A stretch of 64,000 nucleotides of DNA. Origin: Larix kaempferi. Lineage: Eukaryota; Streptophyta; Pinopsida; Pinales; Pinaceae. Positions 1 to 10,676 of the stretch are shown in pieces. The stretch is from assembly GCA_027924585.1 (NCBI GenBank), contig BSBM01000190.1, forward strand, positions 3,110,501 through 3,174,500. Direction: 5' to 3'. The notes beneath the pieces were generated by a model. That model was not told the DNA's origin and did no database searches. It saw only the letters and a list, made by a program, of their open reading frames with translations. A program made the position numbers and the translations under genes. Numbering within the stretch: the first letter of the stretch is position 1; every line of letters starts with the position of its first letter.

Positions 1-585
1 TCTATTAATAAATAACAAGAAGTACAATGTGATACGACCTCTTGTCGGCAACCAATCTGAACCAAGATCTGGGTCTCTCCACTTGTGTCTCCACCACTTC
101 AATCCTCCATGGAATGGAAAACTGAAACTATGATAGGAGTTTGGAAGGTGAACATAAAGGGTTCACAACTACAAGGATCAATGAGTGTAGACTTAAGATA
201 GGGAAAAAATCCACTAGAGTTTTCTTTATCTCCTTTCTCCTCCCATCCATAAGCCATATGTGCTCAATATATAGTCCTCTCAAAGGTAAGTGAAAGGACA
301 CATCGAGGCATTTCAGGGAAAATGGAGGGCCAAAGGTCACCCTATGACCTCTTTTTAGGAGTAAAAAGTAATTAACTGGTGATTTTTACCATTTTACATG
401 CTACCCACGGGCTATAGTGATGCAGCTCGCGGGTATGCCCACTGCAGTGATGCAGCTAGCATACAGCGGAAAAGAATAGGGAAAATAATGTGTCTGAAGG
501 ATATAAAGTGGATATGAGTCAGTAAAATGGATCTTGCAGGCCAAAGAGTGCTGATGCTCACAAGGTGGAAGATTACATTGTAACA
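1..585 (-). repeat. F: A-family LTR fragment, cut by the window edge
   Basis: Reverse complement of the first part of the LTRs of element A (8,286-9,208 and 40,622-41,548) and close to the B LTR (47,887-48,815). The LTR start (TGTTACAA in element direction) lies at 585, directly against E LTR sequence that resumes at 586. F therefore inserted into the 3' LTR of E. The other end is outside the window, so I cannot say whether F is a solo LTR or the 5' LTR of a full element. Confidence 0.85.
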
Positions 586-883
586 TCCCACAACCCCCTC
601 ACCTCTCCTTAGTGGATACCTTCTTCCCCTTCTCATTGGCTGCCTCACTTAACCGGTTTTGGGTATTTCATTGTAATATTAAACATTTACATCAATTACA
701 AAATTTCATGGCTTAATAGCACATGCATAACCCCGCTATCAAATACTTTCCTATGAAAGCAAACCTTAAACATCCACTAGTGGGGTCTTGGCCTTGAGAT
801 CCACACTAGGGTCAACACACATTGCACAAACACAATATTTACATTGAGGCCAACAATTATTAAGGCAGGGTAAGGGTATTACA
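586..883 (-). repeat. 3' LTR of element E (U3 end)
   Basis: Matches 42,939-43,241 closely over its whole length, including the terminal TATTACA, and is followed on the element side by a polypurine tract. It is the U3-proximal end of the downstream LTR of E. The rest of this LTR (about 2.6 kb, judging by the other copy) must lie left of F, outside the window. Confidence 0.85.
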
Positions 884-899
884 ACTCCCTCCCCCTTAG
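884..899 (-). other. Polypurine tract of element E
   Basis: Read on the minus strand this is an unbroken purine run, CTAAGGGGGAGGGAGT, ending exactly at the LTR start. This is the expected plus-strand primer position of an LTR retrotransposon and fixes the orientation of E. Confidence 0.8.
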
Positions 900-1576
900 A
901 ACAACACCATCCTCGGTGTTCTGAAAACTGAAAAAAAATAGGAATGCCTCCTTCATGGCATCCTCTAGCTCCGAGGTCGCCTCCTCTGGACTAAGGTGCT
1001 TCTATTTCACATTTACGTGTCTAATGGCTCACCTCCAGAGTAATGTAACCTTCCCGTTGAGGATGCATATAGAATCCACTTGGAATTCTCCCTCTAGTTC
1101 CACCTGTATCACATTCCAATTTATGATGTGATTAGGATCATGTACATATTTCTTATGCAAAGAGACATGGAAAAAATTATGAGCTTTCATGTTAGCAGGT
1201 AATGCAATCCTATATGCAACTAGTCCTATTCTATCAAGGACTTCAAATTGTCCACAATATATAGGTGCTAACTTGGCACAACTTCCCAACTTCATGGAGC
1301 TCTTCCTTGGTCTCACTCTCAAGTAAACATGGTCTCCAATCTTGAATTGTTTGTGTACTCTCTTCAAATCTGCATAACTCTTCTATCTATCTGGGGCTAC
1401 TTTCAAATTTTGCCTGATCTTAACAACTTCTTGTTCCATCTCTTAATCATTTTTGGTCCAAGCACTACCCTGTTCATTGGGTTGTCCCAATTTACTGGGG
1501 TTCTACATCCTTTGCCATACAAGAATTCAAAAGGGCTCATTTTCGACAATGCCTGGTACCCATTGTTGTAGGAAAA
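900..1576 (-). pseudogene. pol: Element E integrase C-terminus and chromodomain
   Basis: The end of the E polyprotein. The longest clean stretch (1,029-1,367) carries a GDHVYLRVRP strand, a FHVSLHKKYV motif and a DPNH-IINW segment, which are usual at the C-terminus of plant chromovirus integrase. After a stop the frame continues with HLSPEEATSELED, a chromodomain core, so E belongs to the chromodomain-bearing Ty3/gypsy group. Chromodomains steer integration toward certain chromatin. The frame is broken at 1,577 (stop after the integrase core), near 1,370, and within the chromodomain, where Trp is replaced by TAG. Not functional. Confidence 0.8.
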
Positions 1577-2899
1577 TTATACCAAGTGTAGGTAGTCCTC
1601 CCACTTGGATGGCTTATCCATCACATACATCCTTAACATGTCTTCAAGAATCTGGTTTACTCTCTCAGTCTGACCATTTTTTTGAGGATGATAGGATGTA
1701 TTGAAATTCAACTTAGTCCCCAACTCTTGAAATAACACTTTCCAAAAATTGGAAGTGAATTTGGTGTCCTGGTCTGAAATTATTGCCTTGGGAAATCCAT
1801 GCAACCTAAATATCTCTCTCATGAATATATTTGCAATGTCATTGGTGTTGTGTGTATACTTAACTGGGATAAAGTAATCTACTTTTGATATCTTGTCTAC
1901 TACAACCATAATGGAATCATGTTTCTTCACATTCATGGGAAAACCTGTTATAAAGTCCATAGAGATCACTTCCCATTTCCACTTTGGAATGGGCAATGGC
2001 TGCAACAATCCTGCAGGATGTTGATGCTCTGCCTTGACCTGCTGACACTTTTGATGCCTAGCAATATACTTTTCTCTATCCTTCTTCATCCCATGCCAAA
2101 AGTTCTGTTTCCTTATTGCGGTTATAGTTTTATGATACCCTGGGTGACCAGAATATGGATTTTGGTGTATCTCACCCAACAAAAGCTCCAATTCTACACA
2201 GTTTGGAATGTACAGTTTGGCATCTTGGTACATAAGGACATCATCTTCTCCAATCTGATATCCTACACACTTGTCATCCACATTGCCCTGCTGCAACTTC
2301 TCTTTGATTTGTAGGTAAGCTTCATCATTAACTTGAACTTCAATGATCCTTGCCTTCAAATCTGATTTACAAACACTTATTGCTGCAACATGAAATTTCC
2401 TACTGAGCGCATCAACAACCTTATTCTCCTTTCCTTTGACATGCTTAATCTCCAAATCAAACTCACAGAGAAACTCCATCCATCTAGTTTTTCTGGCATT
2501 TAGATTTGGCTGGTCAAATAAATATTTTAAACTCATGTTTTCCATCCTGAGTTCAAATCTTCTTCCCAAAACTTATTGCCTCCATTTCTTAAGAGCATGC
2601 ACTATGGCTGCTAGCTCTAAGTTATGTGTAGCATAGTTCCTTTCATGATATTTCAGCTTCCTTGAATCATAGCCGATTACAAACCCTTATTGCATGAGTA
2701 CTCCACCTAACCCTTCAATGCAAGCATCTGTGCACACCACAAAGTCTTTACTTGGATTTGCAATATTTAAAATAGGAGCACTGGTAAGTAATTCTTTTAA
2801 CTTCTGGAAACTCCTTTCACACTTCTCAGACCATATAAATCTGACTTCCTTCCTTTCTAATGATGTAATTGGGTGAGCTAGCTTGGAGAAATTTTCAAT
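1577..2899 (-). pseudogene. pol: Element E RT tail, RNase H and integrase
   Basis: Begins mid-RT at the solo LTR insertion with FIENFSKLAHPITSLERK, then RNase H (VVCTDACIEGLGGVLMQ, then KYLFDQPNLNARKTRWMEF and KENKVVDALSRK), then integrase. The integrase has a GHPGYHKT zinc-finger half and a catalytic triad visible as MDFITG, ISDQDTKF and NGQTERVNQ. The first Cys of the HHCC pair reads RHQKCQQ, so one ligand is lost. Stops interrupt RNase H twice (after VLMQ and after KKWRQ). RT sequence resumes across the insertion at 4,485, which proves one ancestral ORF. Confidence 0.88.
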
Positions 2900-2904
2900 G
2901 AACA

Positions 2905-4479
2905 TGTTGGGACCAAGTTGGGACAACGTTTTGGTAACACTTTTGATAAGTAGGAGTACTTTTGTCTAAGTGGTGAGGGTGCTGCGAAGTTGTGCGCAGC
3001 ATCCAAGTTTAGACAGTGCTGCGAAGTTGTGCGCAGCGTGCGAATTTTGGAAGTACCGCGAAGACCAGTGCTGCGAAGCAGTCAGGACACATGGAGCCAG
3101 CAAAGTAGAGTGCTGGATAAGGATCAGGTGTAGGTATCAGATGGACCAGGAGTGGTCTAATTTTGGAAAGATGTCCCAAGAGTGCCGAGCGGTGGGCACG
3201 AGCAAATCAGGAAGGCGGCCAATGCACGAGTTTGTTAAGGAAAGCGATGTTTTGGCATGCTTGGTGGGAGAGACCGTTAGAGATGAACGGTTCGACAGAA
3301 GCATCCTATTGGAACGTGTGCGATAGGGAGGTTGATAGCAATAGAATGAAGACGTGGAGAATTGCCACGATGAAGCAGACGCTACCAGGAGCTAGCAAGC
3401 TGGTTTAGGGAAACCGACACAGTTTTGTAAACCCTAAGGGTTTTTGGGTTTAGGTCTTTGGTATTGTAAGACATGAACTTCGGGCATGATCTATTTAAGA
3501 AGACAATTTTGTATGGGATGGGGTTACACTTTACTTTTGCTATTACAATTTTGAGTTGTTGTATGTAAAATCTCTGAGTCGATAAGATTGTAAAGGCTCT
3601 ACAGCTGTGTGCGCAGAGACCTATCTGAGAGGAAGGAGAGTCTGCAGCTAAGTGCACATACTAAGAATGGTTGTCCCCATCCCTTTTAAAGATATATATT
3701 ACCAACCATTCTTGTGGACGTAGCTTCCCACCCGGGGGAGTGAACCACGTTAAATCTTGTGTTATGTGATTGTATTTTACGAATGAATGCTGATCTGTAT
3801 TTTCTGTAAATGAATGTCTAGATGTTTCTTTGCATGCTGTTATGAGAGAACTTTGATATGCATTTTCCTTCAGAAGAAGTATGGAAATGATATGTTAAGT
3901 TCTACATGAACAGATGAATGATGAACATTTAGTGTTGTGTTTGAAGACAGTGAATCAGTCATTTAGTTAAACACTCTCTTATATGTAGTAAACGAATGCT
4001 TAACAGTCGGATTGTATAGTCATAGATATTCAGATCACAGCACCCTGACTTAACGAATGAATGCTAGAAGAATAGTCATTTAAGTGCCTTAATGAGTGGA
4101 TGAGTGATATTCATTTCAGTGCCTTAAGTATTTTCAAGATAATCTAAGTATGGAATAGAGCTGCATTGTTTGCAGCTTCAGGAGAAGTCCTGCGGTAGAA
4201 TAACATAGTTGTGCGGACCGCAGTGTTACCCATCACTGGGCAGTCTCACCTCGCGGCACATACCCCCTGTTGTGCTGCGCAGTACGTCCGTCCAAGCAAC
4301 TTATCACTTACTGTGGAAATTTGATTCCACAGTACCCCATAGATACACCTCAGGTGAGACCTCAACCTGCTTGCAGGTTGTTGCCAAAAGGGCCGGTGCG
4401 AAGGGGTTTTGTTGGTCAAAGGGGAACCGCGAAGAACCTGGGTCTTATAAGAAAACCTCTGGTTCAGTTATAGCCAACA
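2905..4479 (+). mobile_element. Solo LTR of the C family
   Basis: A 1,575-bp unit from TGTTGGGACC to AGCCAACA that aligns along its length with the two LTRs of element C (10,677-12,378 and 22,752-24,433). Shared landmarks are the CTGCGAAGTTG-GCGCAGC hairpin repeats at its start, ATCTATTTAAGAA as a TATA-like site near 3,490, and the GTGAGACCTCAACCTGC block near its end. Flanks are GAACA (2,900-2,904) and GAACG (4,480-4,484), a TSD with one change. It has no internal coding sequence, so it is a product of LTR-LTR recombination. It splits the RT of E. Confidence 0.9.
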
Positions 4480-4484
4480 GAACG

Positions 4485-5415
4485 TTCTGTAGTAACCTAC
4501 AAGGCCCATGAAAGATCTTGCATCTGCAACATTTCTGGGAGTAGGCCAATCCATTATGGCCTTAATCTTCTATGGATCTACTGCAATACCTTTTGCTGAA
4601 ATAATGTGACCCAAATACTGTACCTTCTGCAGATAGAAGTCACACTTTCTCAGCTTTGCATACAGCTGGTGTTGCCTAAGGACTTGCAGTACCATTCTCA
4701 AATGCTTAGTATGCTCTTCTTCATTCTTTGAATACATCAGAATGTCATCCAATAATACAATCACAAACTTATCCAAGTATTTGATGAAGACACTGTTCAT
4801 AAGACACATGAAAGTAGCAGGTGCATTGGTGAGACCAAATGGAACCATAATGAACTCATAGTGCCCATATCTAGTTTTGAAAGTTTTTTTGTGAATGTCC
4901 TCATCCTTTATCCTCACTTGACGGTATCCCGACCTCAAGTCAATCTTGGAAAATACTTTAGCTTCCTTCATATGATCAAACAAGTCATCAATTCTTGGCA
5001 ATGGATACTTGTTCTTGATTGTTACCTTGTTTAGCTGCTTGTAATCTATACATATCCTTAAGGTCCCATCCTTCTTAATAAACAACATAGGTGCACCCCA
5101 AGGAGATACACTCGGTTTGATATACTCTTTGTCCATTAATTCTTATAGCTGCATCTTTAATTCTATCATCTTAGGTGCACTCATTCTATAAGGGGATTTG
5201 GAGCTTGGTGCTGCTCCTGGAATAAGGTTAATGGAGAAATCAATGTCTCTCTTGGGTGGTATCCCTGGCACTTCATCTGGAAATACATCCTGGAACTCCT
5301 GCAACAGCTAGAAGTCCTCTAACCTTGTCCCTTTATCCTATGTTGAATCTGATATATGTACAACATATAATTGACAACCCTTTTTATAGAAATTTCTCAG
5401 TTGTAAGGCTGAAAC
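4485..5415 (-). pseudogene. pol: Element E reverse transcriptase (N-terminal part)
   Basis: Minus-strand frame with the palm and fingers of a Ty3/gypsy [72 protein letters not shown] and the catalytic block [12 protein letters not shown]. The aromatic before the catalytic Asp pair is Leu. It ends at [15 protein letters not shown], where the solo LTR cuts it. Upstream linker residues 5,137-5,415 are in the same frame but carry four stops, three TAG and one TAA. Together with 2,899-2,650 this was one RT. Confidence 0.9.
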
Positions 5416-5853
5416 CTACCTTACTGAAACTTGTTTTGGAATTCCTTTAACCAACCTTGGTCTTCCTTCATCATCAATACACTCAAGTACCTTCTTGTAG
5501 CAGCCATGCTTGGCTCTGTGCTTCTCCAACCAATCCATGCCTATTAAGGCATCATAAGGTCCTAAGGGTAGTACATTCAAGTTTACCTTGGTGGGAAGTC
5601 CATTTAGCTCTATGGAACATTCCACCACTACTTCACTCACCTTTCTCTTAGTCCCAGTGGCTAGTTGAACTAACCAAGACTTACTATGTTTCACTTTACT
5701 AAGTGAACAAATTTCAACCACCTTAGGGGACGCATAACTATGAGTGGATCCTGGATGAATTAAAACAGAAATAGATTGCTTAGCAATCTTACCTTCAACT
5801 TCTACCACTGCTGATTTGTGGTCTTCTTGGTGATCATCCAGTGCTACATAGAT
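5416..5853 (-). pseudogene. pol: Element E aspartic protease
   Basis: A retropepsin-type domain in the same frame as gag and RT. The flap and second half are recognisable (PYDALIGMDWLEKHRAKH). The active-site loop reads LIHPGSTHSY, so the catalytic Asp is His and the next Ser/Thr is Pro. The product could not cleave. A TGA separates it from gag in the same frame, at a place consistent with loss of a CGA codon by CpG deamination. Confidence 0.82.
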
Positions 5854-7131
5854 TCAAGGTGTGGCTCTGGCCATATCTTCTACCATGGTTTCTTCTCCCA
5901 AGTTGTGCAAGCTTTGGGGATTCGCTATTCGATTTGGGAAATCTGTAAGCATGTGGTTGTCTCCACATCCCCAACACCGAAGTGTTCCTTTTGATGTTTT
6001 CTCTGTTGTTACCGCTAGTTTGAATCCACTTCCTGCTGGCTTTCCCTGTGGAAATATTCTAGATTGACTCTTGAAGGGTGTATTGAAGCCACTTCTCCTT
6101 GGTTCAAATCCTCCTTTGGGATTTCCTTTCCATGCTGGTTGAGTGTATTTCCTTCCTTTATTCTGCTCATAACAGAGCATGGCCATTCTAATGGCTTCAT
6201 CCAAACTGGGTGGATGGACAAACTCAATTCGATCCCTGTAGCTCTGTGGTAGGCTTCCAAGGAAACATTGAATCTTCACCCTTTCATTCTTGATGTAGTC
6301 TACATACATTAACAATTCCAAGAATTTATGAACATGTTCCTCCATGGAATTTTTCCCAACCTGAGTTCATTTAACTCCTTTCTCTTATTGTCATAATACC
6401 TAGCTAATAGGTATTTTTCCTTAAAGTATCTTTTAAACCATTCCTAGCTGATCCTTCTTTCACTAGTTCTCTTCACTTTCACGAGATGCTCCCACCGAAT
6501 GGAAGCTCTACCATTTAGATTGTAAATTGAAAACCTAGATTTCTCACTTTCTGAATAATCATGCGTTCTGAAGTACTTTTTCATTCCAAGTAGCCATGCC
6601 TCTGCCTCCTGGCCTGTCTTGCTCTCTCCATCAAAGGTAGGAGATATTTCTTTCCTAAATTCTCCTTGTTAGATCCCTCTTCTCTCAGCCCTATTGTAAG
6701 TGTTCCTTGAACTTATTTGAGAGTCCCTGGAGTGCCTTGATCTACTAGAAGGAGATCCCGAAGAGGATGTTCTGTGCCTTCTTCTCACAGAACCCCTTCT
6801 ATGGCTTGGAGTCCTATGCCTAGAATGGCCTCTAGTGTGACTAGGATGCATTCCTTTCTTCTCTTCCCATATTACTTGGATTAGACCCCATATTTACGCT
6901 CTGATGCATGTTGGTGAGGCTCTGCAGAATGGCCGCATTGAGCTGGTGCTTCCCTTCCTATGCCTTTGTCAGCCTCTCATTGAAACTTATCATGGTCTCA
7001 ACCAAGTTCTGGGGAGACACCCTCTCCCTTCTTCCATTAGACGTTGTTTCAGTGTGCTCTTCCTGCGTTTTTTCTCCTAGCACATCTTCTTCAGGCTCGT
7101 AGGGATCTTGCGCATCATTAACAGTCACCAT
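5854..7131 (-). pseudogene. gag: Element E gag
   Basis: The capsid-like part runs across 6,345-6,660 (FDGESKTGQEAEAWLLGMKK, then WFKRYFKEKYLLARYYDNKR) and after a frameshift near 6,345 continues as MEEHVHKFLELLMYVDYIK. A zinc knuckle follows (CWGCGDNHMLTDF), in which the last Cys is Phe. Upstream, an Arg/Ser-rich basic segment lies at 6,669-6,851 in another frame. I place the start at the Met at 7,131, because the codons further upstream run into the leader and lack gag character. Stops include a TAG in a Trp position (before EWFKRY). Confidence 0.75.
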
Positions 7132-7381
7132 TCTTGCTTTCTGGAACACTAACTTGCTGTATGCTTCACTATACCTTCTGCAATCATTGTGCATGATATA
7201 AATGTTTATTAGACAGCATAGGACTTGAAACATCCATACAATCTAGAAATTATTCATTAAACAGTTAATAATAAGAGTTCTATTAGGTTTAAAATAGTGC
7301 CATGGACATTCCTTGCATGCAATTTCTTTCACGATTTGGCCCTAACAACCCTAGTGTTGTAACCTCACTCTAATACCACTT
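7132..7381 (-). other. Element E leader with primer binding site
   Basis: Untranslated leader between the 5' LTR and gag. At 7,368-7,378 the minus strand reads TGGTATTAGAG, two bases inside the LTR border. This differs by one base from TGGTATCAGAG, the usual site for initiator tRNA-Met. It fixes the 5' end of E on the right-hand side. Confidence 0.8.
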
Positions 7382-8285
7382 TGTAACATCCCCCTAACCT
7401 CCCTTGTGGCCTTCAGATTCCACCATGGATATTCCGTTACTTTTTTTTCTTCTTTACTTCCAAAACTATACATAACCGCAATGGAATTGGATCTACAATC
7501 CACCATTGCGATCTGCATTTCACAATTGCGATCCGTAATCCGCAATCCGAATTCCGCAATCTGCAATCCAAGTTCCATAATTGCGATCTACAATATGCAA
7601 TCCACAATCCGCAATCCGCAATCCGCAATCCGCAATCCGCATTGTGAGATTCAGAAATGTGGAACTGCAATTTACCATGCCAAATGGTCTTCCGCAATCC
7701 GCAATCCGCATTGCGGATGCAAAAATGCGGAAATCCAACTTCTCTGCCAAACGAATTTCCACAATCCGCAATCCGCATTCTGTAATCTACAATCCGCACT
7801 GTGGGATTCGGAAATGCAGAACTGCAATTTACTGTGCCAAACGACCTTCTGCAATCCACAATCCACATTGCGGATGCATAAATGTGGAAATCCAACTTCT
7901 TTTCCAAACGACCTTCCGCAATCCGCAATCTGCATTGCGGATGCGGAAATGTGGAAATCCAACTTCTCTGCCAAACAAACTTCTGCAATCCACATTGCGG
8001 ATGCGGAAAGGGCCATGCTCAAGGCCCTTACTCCAACAAGTTTCCAAGGCAACTTCCAAGGGTCATAACTTCCTCATCCTAGGTCCAAATGAGGAAAGCT
8101 TGGTACTGCTGGAAAGTTCTTGGAGAGATCTATCCAATTTTACAATCCCATGCTCAACTGAGGTATCTAAACTCCTCCTTTTATTATCTTAATTTTTGTC
8201 TATAACTCTCTAAGGTTCCTTCCATCCTTCAACAGGTCTCTACCTATCTCCTGCCATAATCCTCGGCTCTCCTCTGACTCACAGG
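7382..8285 (-). repeat. Element E 5' LTR, 3' portion (R/U5 side)
   Basis: Starts TGTAACATCC at the primer-site border. It is the half of the E 5' LTR left of element A; the other half is at 41,554-43,241. Joined length is about 2.6 kb. The final five bases, ACAGG (8,281-8,285), form one TSD copy of A; the other is GCAGG at 41,549-41,553. Most of this portion is the palindrome-rich array described separately. Confidence 0.8.
7490..8010. repeat. Palindromic AATCCGC tandem array inside the E LTR
   Basis: About half a kilobase of irregular repeats with two length scales. The short one is runs of AATCCGC (best at 7,603-7,640). The longer one is units of roughly 65-75 bp containing ATCCGCATTGCGGAT, CCAACTTCTCTGCC and ACTGCAATTTAC. 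The first of these is a perfect 7-bp inverted repeat around one base. Several long overlapping open frames occur on both strands here, which is a side effect of the repeats and not coding. Confidence 0.9.
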
Positions 8286-9208
8286 TGTTACAACGTAATT
8301 TTCCACCTTGTGAGCATTAGCACTCTTTGGCCTGCAGGATCCATTTTACTGACTCAGATCCACTTTATATCCTTCAGACACATTATTTCCCTATTTTTTC
8401 CCTGTACGCTAGCTGTATCACTTCAGTGGGCGTACCTACGAGTTGCATCACTACAACCTGTGGGTAGCATGTAAAATGGTAAAAATCACTAGTTAATTAC
8501 TTTTTACTCCCAAAAAGCGGTCATAGGGTGACCTAGGCCCTCCATTTTCCCCGAAACGTCAATGTGTCCTTTCACTTACCTTTGGGAGGACTATATATTG
8601 AGCACATATGGCATATGGACGGGAGGAGAAAGAGAGAGCAAGAGAACTCTAGTGGATTCTTTCCCTATCTTGTGTCTACACTCATTGATCCTTGTTGTTG
8701 TGAACCCTTTATGTTCACCTTCAAAACTCCTATCATAGTTTGAGTTTGCCATTCCATGGAGGATTGAAGTGGTGGAGGCACAAGTGGAGAGACCCAGATC
8801 TTAGTTCAGATTGGTTGCCGAAAAGAGTTCGTATCACATTGTACTTCTTGTTATTTATTAATAGAAATACTCATATTCTCATCCATTAATGTTGTGAATG
8901 TTGTTATATTACATTGGGTTTCATTTACTTATAATATCATGGACCATTGCTTTTGATGATGTTAATGTCTTTCATATATCATATGCGCTTGTTGTATATT
9001 GGCTATCAAGACTAATTTGTAAGTTCAAGTGCACGAGTTGAAAGCTCCAATGGGGATCTACATCAAACGTTTGGATCGAGGTTGGTTATACTCTTCATTA
9101 TCTTAGCATTGTCATTTATATAGCATAACATTGAGAATTGAGTTAATTTCTGGTATTCAATGGTCTATTGTGGTCTACCCCAAGCCATAGGAAGTTTTCT
9201 CCAACACA
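8286..9208 (+). repeat. 5' LTR of element A
   Basis: TGTTACAACG at the start, CCAACACA at the end. It aligns end to end with 40,622-41,548 and, in reverse, with 47,887-48,815. A TATA-like CTATATATTG lies at 8,591-8,600. It is followed at once by GAAATGGCGACTCTGC, the expected primer-site position; the sequence resembles the GGCGACTC type seen in other plant gypsy elements, though I cannot assign the tRNA with confidence. Confidence 0.9.
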
Positions 9209-10676
9209 GAAATGGCGACTCTGCTTTAGGAAAACATCCATTTTCGGGGATTTTTAGGCATTAGTCCTTATTTAGAGTTGCTGTGTGTCGAGTCTCCATG
9301 TCATTAATTGGCTATTAGGATACTCTATAGAAAACACTCTTTTTTCTAAGCCATTGGACTCGTTTTCTGCTCATTTTCTTTTCCCTGTATGTGGGTGAGC
9401 CTAGTTCTGCCCGCGTCTACCCGCCTCTGTCTGCACTATAGCCCGCAGGTACTCGTAGGTATTCCTTCTATAGTAGCATACAACTCCGGGGGTGATTGGT
9501 TTATGGAATTTGGTTGTTGTTGGGTTGGTTCTGAGTGTTCCTGAGTCTTCTTTGGCCTTGTTCTTGATTGTTCCAAGCCTTGTTCATGACTAGAACTCCT
9601 CTTTTCTCTTGGTTTTGAGCCTCATTGGTTTTTACCCTTTTTTAATTTTTTAGTTCACTCCATTGGCTGAGTCTTACTGTTTGGGATTTGCCAGGTTGTC
9701 TGAGTGATCTCCTTTGCATTTCTATAACTGAATAGTGGGATTTTGCTTGCATTTTTCATTTCATTATAGTGAAAAATACAAAAAAAATAGTTTTGCATTT
9801 TCCTTTTGCTTATAAGTGAAAATACAAAAAAAAATTTACTTTTATGTACTGCATTTTGCATTGAGTGCTTGCTGCTTTCATTTAGGTTCTGCTTGTGCAT
9901 TGAAAATATAAAAGAGTTGCATTTTTATTTCAAAACCGTTGGATTGATTTAGAATGTTAGGTGCATTGTTTTTATTGGATAGATGAGTCTAGATTTTGAT
10001 GATTTGCATACTATCGAGTCATATACATCACTAGTTTAACAACTATATCCTTTGAGTAACCACATCCATTAAAATTAATGCTTAATCTAAAAATTGATTA
10101 TAACGATTTTATTTATAGGGTACACCAACTAGCATAGGTTTAGAGTCTTTGAATAAATCATTGTGAGTAAATGATCCAAGACTAATAGACAAAACATTAT
10201 GTGTCTGACCATGGAGTGGTGAAATCCATGGTATACATCGGTGTTCTCATGAAGCTCTACTCAGACCAAAGTTAAGCAAGAGGTCACTAGAGGTTGGTTG
10301 CGGAGATAGCCCTCAATACTAGCCAAACGTGGGATATATTTCCAGAATTTTTTTGTATCTAGGGACTCTTGGGGGATTTGACCCTCTTGAGTTTCGGGCT
10401 TATCTACCCTGCCCATACGACAGATCCCACCTGCGACTGTCCCCCTGAGCATTGGTTATATTGCGGTGACCATAGTTTCCTTACCTAGGCATTGCATAGG
10501 GTACTTGCAGTGGTTATACTGTTTGTGTCCTGAGTAAGATATGGGTTGGACAGCACAGTTGTTTGTTGCCGAGGGTTACGGCCCTTTGCACGCAGTGAAG
10601 CCTAGGAACCTTTATAACTGATTCTGTTACCTCCGCCTACAATTTGGGAGTCTCAAGCCTCTCCTAGGAGAGACAT
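9209..10676 (+). other. Leader of element A, first part
   Basis: No coding signal. It includes a 16-bp block TATAGCCCGCAGGTAC (9,437-9,452) shared with the A-family LTRs and with the antisense-gene intron of B. The last 25 bases (CAAGCCTCTCCTAGG onward) recur in reverse at 63,530-63,553 and identify that stretch as the leader of B. Element C begins at 10,677 after GACAT. Confidence 0.7.

Noticed and set aside
2970-3408. ORFs at the start of the solo LTR
   Set aside because: They overlap the GCTGCGAAGTTG repeats of the LTR, are not conserved in the C LTRs, and have no domain.
7490-8010. CRISPR-like repeat array
   Set aside because: Units vary in length and sequence, there are no unique spacers, no cas genes, and the array lies inside a plant LTR.
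7406-8192. Several long overlapping ORFs on both strands
   Set aside because: They arise from the AATCCGC tandem array, whose unit lacks stops in several frames. Translations are repetitive (NPQSAIRNPQSA and DCGLRIADCGL types) and have no domain.
1-9208. F and the A 5' LTR as the two LTRs of one element around 586-8,285
   Set aside because: They are in opposite orientation, and the sequence between them has its own LTRs, primer site and polypurine tract belonging to E.
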